A stretch of 64,000 nt of DNA. Origin: Kappaphycus alvarezii. Its lineage: Eukaryota > Rhodophyta > Florideophyceae > Gigartinales > Solieriaceae. The position numbers were made by a program, and so were the translations under genes. Shown one piece after another: positions 26,691 through 38,376 of this stretch; the first letter of the stretch is position 1; each line of letters begins with the position of its first letter. Under the pieces are notes generated by a model that saw nothing but the letters and a program-made list of their open reading frames with translations, ran no database searches and had not been told where the DNA came from. Location of the stretch: contig NADL03000092.1 in the NCBI GenBank assembly GCA_002205965.3, forward strand, positions 1 through 64,000. Reading direction: 5' to 3'.

Positions 26691-29600
26691 TTATGCCTCA
26701 ACTTGAGGCTTCCCTTGCTGTTTTTTCTGCTGATCGAGGTGCTTGGAACTGTGCCAAACATGGAAGCCACTCTTCCTCAATCCAGGTGGCACCTTCACAC
26801 AGAGGTGCACGGAACACAAGTTGCACCTGAAATTTTTCTGTGCCCCGATACAAGGGTATCGGGGCACAGAAAAACTTCAGTATGCTGCCCACACAGCGCG
26901 CAGTGTGTCAGAGTTCCCTGCGAAGTTTGGTGTACAAGAACGGAGAGACAAAACGCGACTCCATCGGGTAGAAATGAAGAACTTCAACCTACTTCTCTTT
27001 TTCGAGTGATCCAGCTAAATGAGCCGCTTTGCCTCTTCGGTACTGGTTCCAGCAACTTTTTCCGTTTATCCTCTCTTTCTTTCAGAATTTGCATGCTAGA
27101 GGAGTCGCTGAGTAACTCTTGCGCAACATCAAACATAAAGTCAGCTGTCGCTTGAACCTTTTTCATGGAGTTTCAATAATTATCCACAGACTTGAATGAC
27201 TCATCTGATTCTAGCAAATTTTGCCTGTCAAACATCCGCGACGCCAAGAAGGCGTTCACTGCAAGCGTATTGATAGTCTGCGACACTATCTTTTGCTCCC
27301 ATTTTAAATGAGAGGTTGAGCTTCTCAAAATCGCTCGCATCTGTGTCGCACAATCAACACCTGTCATGGTTTTGGAGCAGACGCTTTGCGCGGCATGTTT
27401 CAAAAGCTTAAGAGGAACAAAACATCCATTTGTGTGGAAATTTTTGTCCACAACCTGCATAAACTTACGCCTCGTCTATAGTGTCTATTAGACCGTTGTC
27501 CTCACATGAAGACTACTTTTTGATCTTATTTTCAATACAATTTTTTTATCTCAGCGCATTTTTTGTCCATCCAAATTATTTCATGAGTTTAGATGGCCGA
27601 TCAAAACAAACTTTTCAAGACTGTTAACCTCGGCAAAGGCTTGAGCATTCTTCCCTCACCAGCTTCCGCCCTTCGCAAGAAGTTGTGAAAACGGCTTCAT
27701 TTTGGAAGGAAATAATAGTTTGTATTATCGTGGGGGGCTTAAGGAACGAGGGAGCATGTACAATAAGAATTGCTGTAATGTAACTTAACGATAAAAAAAC
27801 TTTTTTTCAGTCAAAAGTTCGGGCCTCCAAACCATTTGCCTTTCCAAAATGTAGCGGAAACTGTCCTCATATGAGGACAAAGTGTGCCTCATATGAGGGT
27901 GGGGCTTGGTCGGATAGACACTAGTAGCGCCCAGTTTTCTACATCCACAAAAGCGGGGAATGGAATCTCTTCGGCAGAAGCACAATGCACCAATGGTTGC
28001 GCAAGAGAAATAAGTAAGGACTGAAAGATAGAGAGTGCACAGTGTGAGGCCCTTATGAGCAAAATTTACAGTAAACCTTTATCTCCTGCAAAGACGTATA
28101 GAAAAAACTCCAACTGTAACACCAGAGCTTGGTGACCAATCTGTCCCAAGTATTCTCGCAGCACGTACCTTTTGAACGTCTCATCAACGATGCTGCATCT
28201 AACTACTTCCAGCGATGATAGCTGGGCTGCTTCACCCAGCGCGGATGCTGTTACCTTCGTCTTAATATCAACAGAGTCCAAGACCGCCTTGCTTTCTGCA
28301 AATCCTGACAAACCCTCAACGTTCGACCACTCCACAAGGGACGCTATGTCCAGAAAAGCCACTGCATCAGGCGAGCAGGCAAGATAACGAGCTTTCTTCA
28401 TGGACAGAATACCCAAATCGAAAACATCTTTAATGATTTCCAGAGCATCGAGCGCGCCAACGAAAACAGGCTCGTTTACTGTGCCCCTCATCATCGCTTC
28501 AGTTGAAGTCTTAGAACTAAACCCGCTCTTTTCCAACAAACAAAACCACTCATGTTGTGTCTTCTCAACTCCTTTTCCCCTGCAAGACCTACAATTTCCA
28601 TGACTGCTGTGGATGACATCAACAGGAGGCTCGCGTTTGTACCTGTTACTCGAAATTGTTTATGCACAAATCAATCGGCACAACGCTGTCCTAAAATTAG
28701 CACTTAACACACGTTAGCAATCTGTTCATCCGCTTTAGCCCTCATGGACTGCATTCCCTCACTCTCTTGTTCCACACCGCGGAAGATGGACTTATCTAGA
28801 GAAAAATTTGGTTTTCGAACACTAATCCACGTATTCAAACTTTTCTGCATGTGTGGTAGGACTGTGTATATATACCTGAGCACCTTGGCGAACTTATTCG
28901 TACCACTTTCCCGCACAGCGACAGCAGTGTCAATGTTTTTGTCCATCCTGCTGCCTGTTGACGGGATTATATTCGATGCGAAAAAACACTTCAGGTCCCA
29001 TGCCTGGATCGTCGCCAATCACAAAATCATTACGACGATCGTACCATTGCATGTTGCCCGCCCGCCACTCTGCAGCATTACTTTCATTGCCGGCCCCAGT
29101 CTATTCTTGTTCTCCGTGTGAATCGTTGGCGACTTCGGTTGTAAGTAATCTTGCAGTAACGCTAGTGCGGACGCTATCATTAGGGGTCGGTGTAGCACCT
29201 TCTGCAGATTTCTCAGCTTTGCCGACATAAGAATTGGTAGACTCCACACATGCATCGGTTTTTTTTTCTAGATCACCGCGGAAAGGGTTCAATTACGACT
29301 TTCCGAAAAACTGATGGCAGCGCAAAATGTGGTCCGGCATTACTAACACAGAACAAAGACCGAAGTCCATCAGTATTTTCAGGAACCTCTTCACTGTACC
29401 CTCTGTCGGCGTTGATAATGCACCCACTCAAAGAATCCTCACCGCGTCCATCCAACAATGTCCTGAGGAGCTTTCTAACAGTCTTACCGCTTTTTCCCCT
29501 TCTTCTGAACCGCAGCGCCGAAGTTATCCGAAGCAATACATCTGCAGTGGCGTCAGCCGAGTGACCTTCCTTATCAGCTTTCCGCGTGCTGAGCATTTAA

Positions 29601-30599
29601 ATTTGTTTGTCGGCTGGTCGTGTGCCGAATAGGTCATCATCTAACGTTTCCATTAAGTGAAGCGGTATAAAGATGATCTTCCGAGTTTCTCTGAACGCGA
29701 TTGCTTCAAACCCTGTCAAGTAGCGGGTATGATCTCGCTGAGCTGAAGAGATTCTTTGTTCATTGCTCCCTCTTCCATTTGCTGGATACGCCAGGATATG
29801 TGAATATATGAACCTAATTCGCCCCAAAGAGGGATAAATGCTCCCAGCCTGTCGTAGGACTGAAATTTTATTTTCAAAGCTAAACCCTGTCGTGTAGGAA
29901 AACATTAAAACAGCAACGTATCGGTACAACTCAGAAAGCGCAAAGAGAAGGTTTTGAACTTTTTCTTAGCCTCACAAACTCATTTATTCATTCCAGTAAT
30001 TGCCGCAGAAATGCTTTCATACAAATAAAACAACAACACACCTCGTCTGAGAAATTCTCTTGACATTTGTATCCAATTTCATGTTCATAAAAGCCGCCTT
30101 TCACAACAATTTAGCCCATTGTTACAACACATTTGTGAAGAACTCCTATTCCATCATAACCCGATTTCATTGCGTAACATTCATCTTCCAAGTCGCGCTA
30201 GCGTCATCGGCAGGGACTTTTTTTTCTCGATCTTCCACATCCACGACCACGACCTCGACCGCGCCCTCTCACTCTGTTTCGACCATGAATACGCAGTCCT
30301 CTTCCCCTCCGGCCCTTTCGCTGGCTTACAGTTAGCCACAGTTCATCTCCCTCGCCATCAACAGTGAGAATGACCCTTGCGCCTAACTGATGGTTCCCGC
30401 CTTCAGCTCTAGCCTGTGCGTTGGGTGGGCTACTGTCGGTCAGAATTGCAGAAAGACCGCTTCCCCTTGTAGATTTCCTCTGCAAATTTTCCTCACCTTC
30501 GCGCACAACTGCAACCGACTCGACATCTCTATTCACCATTATTGACCTACACACGCCTCCTTGGGCCTGATGAGCGTTCTGTGCTTCCCATGGTGTCAT
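26691..30599 (-). pseudogene. PiggyBac-like (PGBD) transposase / PD-(D/E)XK nuclease fusion, inactivated
   Basis: Order along the protein: a basic, Arg-Gly-rich N-terminal part (30599-30204); a transposase-like segment (29929-29273) with RYLTGFEAIAFRE, DDDLFGTRPADKQI, STRKADKEGHSADA and CIINADRGY; then a segment at 28539-28066 with MMRGTVNEPV, LACSPDAVAFLD and VDIKTKV. The last three are the E, PD and (D/E)xK motifs of a YqaJ/lambda-exonuclease-type fold, and YLGQIGHQALVL supplies the helical Gln motif. The C-terminal part has HLKWEQKIVSQTINTLAVNAF (27290 region) and a Cys/His tail FRCNLCSVHLC...WH ending at a TAA at 26691-26693. Damage includes an in-frame TAA at 29597-29599, an in-frame TGA at about 27173 and several frameshifts. 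From memory, similar fusions occur in oomycetes and red algae. Confidence 0.65.
26833..26874. repeat. Perfect 19-bp inverted repeat with 4-nt loop
   Basis: TTTTTCTGTGCCCCGATAC (26833-26851), loop AAGG, then its exact reverse complement (26856-26874). One mismatch further out extends the arms to about 25 bp. It interrupts the zinc-binding tail of the transposon protein, between the CALCGQHTEVF-like and NFRCNLC segments, so it looks like a snap-back duplication. It is not a terminator. Confidence 0.8.
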
Positions 30600-30919
30600 T
30601 TTATGACCATCATTTGAAGCTAAAGTGGTGTTTTGGTGAGATAAATTGCTTGATGACGCAATGTTGGCGGGGGTTGTGCGTAGATAGCTCTAGCTAAGTC
30701 AATTTTGCCCCGATTCCAAAACTTAAAAGCCTGGATTGTTTCAAAATGGATAAAAATATGAGGCCAAAAGTCAGGGGATGATTGGATTAAGAGTGAATGA
30801 GATATGGTCGGGGCATTTTGACCTTCGAAACGGCTCAAAAGTCCACTTTAGCGCGAATAAGGGGCAAAAGCTCCACTTGCAAATTTTGGCTAACTTCCAC
30901 TTTATCGCACATAAAAGGC

Positions 30920-31560
30920 ATTAGGGATATAATAAACTATACAAATGAAATTTCAGGAGCTCTCAGGGACCAGCAAGCCCTTGTGGGACGCTCACCAAAC
31001 TAAGTAACAACAACACAGAGTACAAAGCAAGTGGGTAGACAACTTCAGGTCTAATCCCAAATATTTAGGAAGTTGCGAGTCAACATCAGACCCGAGAACT
31101 TTTTCTTCACGCCAGTCGCAGAGCATAGGTTGCAGAGCCTGCTCCTTTAGAGCTGGCTAGTAGAGTGGTCTCTCAGCTTTCATGCACACTCCTCCCCACC
31201 GCACGGTAACGTCTACTGTAGCAATTTGGTGGCTCGCAATGACTCTTACCTCGTGTTGTTAGTGATTCCCTTTTCCTCCGGCACCATTTTCACCCTATCA
31301 TATAGATATTTAGTGCCGGACTGTCTGCCTTTAGAAATCCAGGTACTACTTGTTTAACCATTTACCTGAAGGGAACTCGGCCATCCTCATATAGAGAGAT
31401 TTACCTACCTGGTCCGCGGCTCCTCATACACTCTATCAATTTACATTTTTGATCTCTAGCCGCCCGGCTTTTTGCTACCCTCTAACTGGAAACTGGAGGG
31501 TGCATGCCACAGTCAGTGGGCACTTTGACTTTCTTTGGCTTTCGGTAGGCCCAATTCCAC
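30920..31560. repeat. Spacer containing a third copy of the gypsy-arm repeat
   Basis: Positions 31025-31190 match 15795-15945 (CAACTTCAGGTCTAAT.CC, AGTCAACATCAGACCC.AGA, CGCAGAGCAT and related blocks). The rest (31191-31560) holds no recognised gene. Confidence 0.5.
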
Positions 31561-31812
31561 CTACAGAGACGTAGAGGCAAGGGCAGCGGCGGCCGTCTGA
31601 CTCGGACCGGAAACTCCGAGAACATAACCGATACCTTCGAGGAAACCGGCGGCGACACCAGATTCAGTATCGGCCGCAGCTCCTGCGGTAGTGGATCCGT
31701 GGCTGTGGAAACCAGCCCAAGAGCTCAGAATGCCGTGGACACCGGAACGGGAAACAGGGGTGGCGACAGCAGTTCGGACGAGGGCGAGAATAGTGGCGAT
31801 CTTGGTAATCAT
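31561..31812 (-). CDS. Small secreted Ala/Gly/Ser-rich protein, paralogue 2
   Basis: This encodes 83 residues starting MITKIATILALVRTAVATPV, a short signal peptide (n-region Lys, hydrophobic core, A-x-A-like end near residue 18). A cysteine-free mature part follows with TTAGAAADTESGVAAG and EGIGYVLG. It aligns without gaps to the protein at 60733-60984: 57 of 83 residues are identical by hand count, and 30 of those 57 are encoded by different synonymous codons, which implies selection on the protein. Similarity stops at the start and stop codons. The frame also extends upstream to a Met at 31854, but that part is repeat-derived. TATATAAAA lies only about 5 bp before the ATG, too close to act as its TATA box, so its promoter is unclear. 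Function unknown. Confidence 0.6.
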   Translation of the reverse strand: MITKIATILALVRTAVATPVSRSGVHGILSSWAGFHSHGSTTAGAAADTESGVAAGFLEGIGYVLGVSGPSQTAAAALASTSL

Positions 31813-31825
31813 GGTTTTATATAAA

Positions 31826-31965
31826 CCATGGGATAGATCGGTAATTTCTTCCAAGAGTAAAATACCTAAACCTTTCCCCTTCTTGAGTCGATTGTGGTTG
31901 TCTGGAAAACTTTAGGATAGATCGCATCAATATTCCAACAGTAAAAGCACCTAAAACTTTCCTTA
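31826..31965 (+). repeat. MITE-like repeat family R3, two tandem units
   Basis: Two related ~70-80-bp units carry GATAGATCG.(T)AAT, TCCAA.AGTAAAA, CACC.AAACCTTT and TTGAGTCGATTGTGGTTGTCTGG. The same family occurs inverted at 32568-32642 and once more inside the R2 repeat at 39572-39751. It sits directly upstream of the small secreted-protein gene on the minus strand. Confidence 0.6.
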
Positions 31966-32567
31966 CTTTATGAAATTCTCCAGGTTTCCAATAATCTTCC
32001 CTGCCCTTCACGATGCAAACCCTCTATATGAGCACCCGTCGATTACAAAGCTATGGCCCACGTCGGCCCCTTGTTGGGGGTCCCTTCTTCAATATACGTT
32101 CAAACCACCTGAGTAATGTTATATTTATGAAACCTAAGCATTCCTGAGTGCCTGTTCTGACACCGATAAAGATTTCTCCCCCAACCTAGCCTTCCTTCCG
32201 TGCCAACCAATTGACGATGAAAACTCTGGAAGGGGAAACACGGGAGGCTTCATTTACTGAAACACATGTGCTGGCTGATACCCAATCAACTTTCGTGGTA
32301 GTGTGCATGTATTCATTATGGAAAAGGCCTTCTACTCTCAGTTTAAGCTTAAAGAGGGAACATGTGGTTCCTGGGACAGCAAAAATAAATCCCAGCGGGA
32401 CATTGAGGGGCGATGTGGAGGAAGGTATAGAGTGATTTACCGTGAGGGGTTATGTGTCCATCAAATTTTCTTGGATGCCTGTCTGGATTAAGCTCCAGGA
32501 CATCTGCAGAAAAATCTGTTTGCTCTGGAAAAATCCACGTGTTCGCCTTGGAAGAATGGGAAATTTT
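31966..32567. other. Spacer, nothing recognised
   Basis: Short plus-strand frames (32211-32435, 32303-32491) show no domain. The segment lies between inverted R3 copies and could be the interior of a non-autonomous element. Confidence 0.35.
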
Positions 32568-32642
32568 TGGGTGTTTTTACTCTTGGAAAATATATTCGAT
32601 CTTTCCTAATGTGTTCCAAGCAACCACAATCGACTCAAAAAT
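32568..32642 (-). repeat. R3 repeat, inverted copy
   Basis: The reverse complement reads TTGAGTCGATTGTGGTTG, then a short variable part and GATCGAATATATTTTCCAAG followed by AGTAAAA. This is the R3 signature in opposite orientation to 31826-31965, about 600 bp away. Confidence 0.6.
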
Positions 32643-33400
32643 GTGTGCCGACACAGTACAGGGGGACGAACTATGCTCCCTATAAGGCTAGGAGGAAAAT
32701 CAACGCCGCCTGCTTGTCGCAATTGATGATTGTTGCAAGTGCATTGGCAGGTAACTGCATATACGCTGTCCCGTCCAGGCCCAGCTCTACATCTCCCCAA
32801 AATCATGATCCTCACACGAATCCATACTTTTCATCTTCCCTCACCGTCACAAATTTCTTGATTCACAGTGAGCAGCGACCTAATCCGTTATGTTGGCTGT
32901 TTTATATCGACAAAAACAAGTCCCAAGCCCTTTAAGGTCGGCTGTATTCTTTAGCTCAGGGCAACGTACTGGAGCCCAAGTGTATAGAAGAGCACGGACT
33001 GCGGATGATGGACCCAGTGCTTGCTATACATGTGATGCCGCAGCACGGACCCTTTTATCGCTCCGTTTGGCCTAGAAAACAGCGGCAATTACCTCTTGAG
33101 TATGGTTAAATGGAGCATGTATCTGCTGCAGGACTTTGGAGGGCTGAGAACATGAAGAGTTCCACAGGCGGGCGTTGTTTAATATCGCAAATCCCTTTGT
33201 TCCTCCCTACTTGCTAGAGGGGGGCTTTTTTGGGGTATTTTAATGTATAGAAGATGTGTTCGATTGTGTCCACGCCGCTGGTGCGTTGTGCGGGATAAGT
33301 CGCCACTGATGGCTTGCTAGAGGGTCACTCAGAGCTATACACTCGTTTTGGTTGGTGATGCTTCTCAGTCGCCAACACGGGCGGTAGAGGCTAGTTTCAA
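32643..33400. other. Spacer left of the copia element
   Basis: No gene was recognised. A plus-strand frame at 32567-32935 begins in the R3 repeat and has no domain. Confidence 0.4.
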
Positions 33401-33757
33401 TGTTACAGCATAACATAACGCGAAAACCGTCCCAATGTGAAAACCGTCGAAGTCCAAGTAGAAATGTCTATTCTTTACTACACGACGGTAGTTCTTCGCT
33501 TGGTCTCTCTTCCAATTGCACCTAGCTAGCGACCGCCTCTTCGTATAGACGTCCAAAGAAGGCCCTCTCCAATGGGAATGCTAATAATGCAATAAAAGCG
33601 TTCACCTATGCGAGTGCTGACCACATAATGTTATTACTTGCACTTACCTTCCCGTTACGCAAATGTACTCACGTTTCATGTGTGATTATTTCATCCATTA
33701 CCTGTTATCTGTAAATGAAATCTTCAGATATTATGTGACAGTATCTGCATTTCGCAC
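33401..33757 (-). repeat. 3' LTR of the copia element
   Basis: It aligns with 38374-38724 from CGAAAACCGTC through CGTCGAAGTCCAAGTAGAAA to GCAGTATCTG-like sequence and the terminal TTCGCA/TTCACA. Both LTRs keep the same short reverse frame open (DVYTKRRSLARCNWKRDQAK), which may be chance or a conserved LTR feature. Confidence 0.8.
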
Positions 33758-33776
33758 CACCCTTTCTTCGCAAACC

Positions 33777-36700
33777 TTATCCAGTCGACTTGTTGGAGCA
33801 TCTGTGCACAGCTTTTGAAAGATCGATTGAAAGTTTGCTATCAAAAATCATAAGCTCTAAAGCGTTATCCATAGCACTATAGAGCTTTGTCAAAAGGTCC
33901 GCGTAGTTGCATCTTCCAGGTAGCCATATCATGCGATCAATCTTATTCGTTTCGAACTCGTACCATAAAACACCTTTGTCACCGCGAATAGAATGTTCGC
34001 CGGCGTTTCGACAAGTAGATAGTGTTCCATATAAACCCTTTGAGTCAACCACTATCCAAAGCTTCACATAGATGTGAAGTATCTTCTTGTATGCTTCTGC
34101 TAGCACTTTTCCTTCATCAGAAGCTTAGCCTGTTGTCAAAGTTTCGGCGGATCCAATTGATTTGACTAGACGCCGAGATTTGTGCGAACTCCATGCCACA
34201 GTGTGAAAAGCAGTATTCTCTTCCAACTTTCCAAATAACAAACCCGCTATGTACCCAAGCTGTCCGTGCTCCGTAGCACGACTTGCGTCAGCAAAAAAGA
34301 ACGAAACGACATACAAGTCTTTCCTTTCTTCTGGTTGAATGTAGCAAACAGTAGTCGATTTCTTCTTCAAATCCTTCAAAATGTTGAGATGAGTCACCAA
34401 ATTCTTCACTCTCGGTAACTACCGTTTTTGCTGTACCATTGACGCAGCAAGTGCGCTGAACGGAGATGCGGCGCCTCCGAACCAACCAATTGAGCTATTC
34501 AACGATCTGAAACTCTTCAATTCATTGGTTATGACGTTTTCTTCTTGTTTCTTACGTCTCGTTTGATATATGTGAGGGAGGTTAAATCCTTCGAGCTTGT
34601 GGTCTCCGTTCATAGTGATACTGTAGTCATCGCGTTGTATAATTTGGAGGCCGTATAACTGAATCAATCCCGGTCCGTACACAATAGTTCTAATTTTGTA
34701 CTCCGCTTGAATTCTTTCTACCACTGTCGAAAGTTGGTCTCTGGATCCAGCGAACAATATGTCATCTACCACTTTCACAGCTAGAATGCCCAAACTTCCA
34801 CTTCTCTTCAGGTAGAAAAACCTCAGCACGCACATTGACTGCATGAATCCTATATCCTTGAGGATGTGTCCATTTTTTCTTGCCATTTCGCGCCTGCATT
34901 GACTAGGCCATAGGCAGCGGAAAGAAGGAGGCAGTATTGCTGAGTTTCTGTGTTACACTTGCTAGGAGGTATAACGTAAATGTTCCCTTTACGCAAGCGA
35001 CTGTAGGAAGCCACTCTTGAAGTCGATTTTTGCCAAAGTCCACTTTAAGTTTGCTGCAACAGAAAGAAGAATCCTTATTCCAACTGCTGGAAATGTAGCG
35101 GAGTATGCTTTCAAAGCGTCTTTCTCTCGATCCTTGTTTCAATGTACAGCGATCCAAGCTTTCATTGCAAGCGATCCGTCGTCCAATTTCTTCACCTTGT
35201 AGAATAGATGACTCGTAGTGATGTTTGCACTTACGAGAACTTTTGTTACTGCAGTCTGGCGCACTATACGCATAAGAGCATTTTCTTCCCGTTCATACGC
35301 GTTCTGAATAACAAAGGTATGCATCCCTTGCGCCTCTTGCACCATAATTCCGTTGCACCCAAAGGCCTTGTGATAGGTTCGGATTGTGTCTTTCTCAGCG
35401 CTTTCCAATTTTTTTCCTGGAAAAAGCTGCACTTTCTGCGCGGCGAGCTGGTCATTCCGTTCATTGCCCTCTTTGTTAACCTTCTCTGCTTGTTCTGCGT
35501 CCAGATACCTCCACGTCTCGTTTTGAGGCTTCAAAGTTTCACTTTCCCCCTCAAAATAATTCACACCATAGTTATCAGTGCGTGCGTTGTGCCTCTCAAT
35601 GGTTTCTCAATAGTACATGTCATCTATCGGCCAGTACACTTAGATGCGGTCAACGACCTTCCGCCTGTTCAGCTCTGGGTTTAAATCGGTTTGAATGTGT
35701 TGATTGCTCATGTGCGAGTCACGAATATTCTCTTTTTCTGATCCATCGTTGTCGTCGTCGGCATGGAGGTGAGTTCCTGTAGAAACTGAAATCGGCATCT
35801 TCCTGTATCTGCAGTTGTAGTACCGCCTTCTCGGAATTCTGTTCCGTACTCTCATTTATCGGTTCTTCAGCTTCCTTGATTGCTTCCAATGTTTCCTTTA
35901 GACTTCGATCGAGTTCGTCGATAGCATTTTGCACCGTGGTAGCTAACTCATTGTCTTTCACTGCAGATCGTACGCCTTCCACTGCACCATTGACGCGTTT
36001 TCCTTTTTTTCCGGGTACTGTAACTTTTGTACTGGCTATTTAGTAGGCCAGAACATTTCTTGGTTGCGTCCATTTGCCTCTTTTCTCATTCTTCTGCTTG
36101 ATGTATACTTGAACGCTATCCCCCACCGAGATTGGGAACTCCTTCACGGCTTTTGACCGCAGAATTAACGTGAGCTTTCTTCTCGCCAAGATGTTTTGGA
36201 GAGCATTCAAATGTTCTTGGGGAAGCACGTGAGATGTAGTTCCACCTTCAATTGGTCGTGTGTATCCTTTTGCAAGCTCTTAGGCCGACATGACGTCGCT
36301 TCCGTGTAGTTCGTTAGGTACTCTGACCGATTATTGAACTTCCAATTCCGCCAATGTTCTTTCTTCGTGAAGGTGTCCGCCTGAAGCCCCGAAAATATGT
36401 CGCAGATGATGCGATGCTTCGATTCCAACACATTCTTATTGTGTCTTCGCGTTGGAATGGGGCGCGGTTCCACTCCTATGTCTCCTAGATAATCGCGAAA
36501 GATTGAGTTGTCAAATGCTTGGTCGAACAGTACAGCTTCTGGTTTCCAAAACGGCGTAATCCACTGAGCGTCGAGTGCTACAATTCGTTCTTCATCGAGG
36601 TATCGGAAAACAATACTCCAGCAGAATAGCGCGACGCAGTGTCCATAACGTGCGCCACACAATGATCTTCGAGAAACATATGATCGATAGACATCACCTG

Positions 36701-38376
36701 ATTGAATATCCTCGTCATATTGCTGAGAGAGACCTTTCTCCTTGACGCTGTCTTTGCGGTCGAATTAAATTAAGTACATTTTTCGAGCTTGCCTTATAGT
36801 TATTTATCGACCTGGTGGTTCCAGAGGCTGTTCCTTTCCATTAAAACCTTGATACCTGAATAGTTAGAATGTCCACAGACGTGCTGATGCACCTTATCGA
36901 TCATCTTCTTCAGTTCTTTCCAAGGCCGCCCCGAGTTTTCGTCTTCTATGTGAGCCGTTGCACAGAACAGTGCCATCTCTTTTTTGCTCGTCTTAGTATC
37001 TTTCCGGAACGTAAAAGCGGAATGAGGTATGTAGGAATTCATATCCATATTGATTAGAGTAGTTGTGTCTCTCTTGCCATGTTCGGCGGCTGGCAATTCC
37101 ATTAAGTTCTTTCCCATGTGAAGTATGTTGCAGTGCTTTGTCACATTCTTCCCGGCAACCCACTTCGATGAGCCTCCGATCACCAAGTATCGGATACGAA
37201 TCACACATCCTTTGTTAGAGCGCGCAACGAGCATGATAGAACCAAGAATTTTTCTTTGCCCGCTACTGTGGCTTCCTGATCCATATTGCCAGCATAGAAT
37301 ATCGTCGATGGCTTCCAGCAACGGATCGAGTTTTCTATTCCAGCCGGGGCAAACAGGATCCTTGATCATCGTGACTTCTTCTCTGCAAATGCCACAGTAG
37401 GGGGCACCATCGTCCAGTAATGGTCCATCAAATTCTGAGTCGAACGATCCGCCATTTCCTAAACATGCCATGCTGAATGACAGAACGTTCTTCTGACCTC
37501 CTCTTTCTTCGGGTGGAGCGTCTTAAGACTTACATCCTGCCTTCAGCGAGCCATCTCTTCTATGATCAGTAGCCCAATGACCATATTTCTCGCATCTGTG
37601 ACACTTCGATGCCCTTTTCATCTCTGCGATTTGCTCAGGCGCTTTCTTCTTACTGCTTTGTCCTGTGCCGCTGCCAGGCCGAGATCTCTGTGCATACGAC
37701 GATTTGCTGGACAAGGGTTTTGATGAAGAGCTTCCGCCTGTACGAGTACACTGCCGGAGAAAAGAAGCGATAGAACTGTATGAAACGCTTTTGAAATATT
37801 CATTTGTAGAAGCATTTGTCCCAAGTCTGGAACTTTCCGGCGCACAGTTAGCCAATACGGATACTCTCTGGGTATTGTACACGTCATAGTTGGCGAGCAG
37901 TATGAATGCCACCAAGGCTCTCGACATCTTGGCATCTGTCCTGTGCAAGTTAAGACGGGACACTTGTGCCTGCAATCTCTATTCAAAGTTCCACATACTT
38001 TCGTTCTTGTTTCGCTTCGTGTTCAAAAGTGTCAACATGTCTTGGTAAACCTCGGATACTACGGCGAGTGGGTCACGAGTGTACAGCCCCTTAACAATTT
38101 CATCGGCACCTTTTGCGGATTGAATGACCTCTTCTGGAATCGACTTGCAAATATCTCTTGCCCTTCCGTAGAGTTGCGGTTGAAGCATGATTCCCATGAG
38201 ATCTTCGCGAATCTTGTTCGAGTTGTTCGCATCCAGTTTGCTGTGAAACGATTCTCATTTTGCGACGGATGCCGCGTAAAGTTCCTGGTAACCTTTTGTC
38301 TGTCGGTCCAGGGCACGGTCTTTTTATCCAACGAGAAGCGAGCCTGCTTTGGTAGATCAGAGCTTTCTGGGCCCAT
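33777..38376 (-). pseudogene. Copia gag-pol remnants
   Basis: From the 5' end on the minus strand: gag helices (38376-37979, MGPESSDLPKQARF and GIMLQPQLYGRARDI); a zinc knuckle CHRCEKYGHWATDH near 37600; the protease-region block VIGGSSKWVAGKNV (37471-36800) followed by a gag-pre-integrase motif VHQHVCGHSNYSGIK; integrase with FDQAFDNSIFRDYLGD and RRHNKNVLESKH (36662-36207), where the Glu fits the last DDE residue; RT with VKVVDDILFAGSRDQ (YVDD region, 34886-34419); and RNase H with VVDSKGLYGTLS and WLPGRCNYADLLTK (34106-33777). The frame changes at least eight times, so no functional polyprotein remains. Confidence 0.8.

Larger units (their letters stand above)
26185..30919 (-). mobile_element. 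Decayed DNA transposon: DDE transposase-like plus YqaJ-like nuclease plus zinc tail
   Basis: A single large protein gene on the minus strand (about 30599 to 26691) is bracketed by related short terminal or subterminal repeats. On the left these are TATGTACGATAAAAC-like (26185-26204) and CCCCTATGTGCGATAAAACT (26391-26410). On the right, reverse-complemented, they are CTTTTATGTGCGATAAAGTG-like (30896-30919) and a diverged repeat at 30842-30865. These are the best candidates for the element ends, giving a length near 4.5 kb. I could not confirm a target-site duplication. The coding region is clearly dead, with nonsense codons and frameshifts. Confidence 0.6.

Noticed and set aside
26703..27155. 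Plus-strand 150-codon frame with a signal-peptide-like start (MRLPLLFFLLIEVLG)
   Set aside because: It is antisense to the zinc-tail coding region of the transposon protein, and its hydrophobic start comes from the reverse of a Gln/Lys-rich tail.
38341..38376. TGGTAGATCAGAGC beside the copia 5' LTR as a tRNA-Met primer-binding site
   Set aside because: It reads on the plus strand, opposite to the orientation needed for this minus-strand element, and overlaps gag codons.
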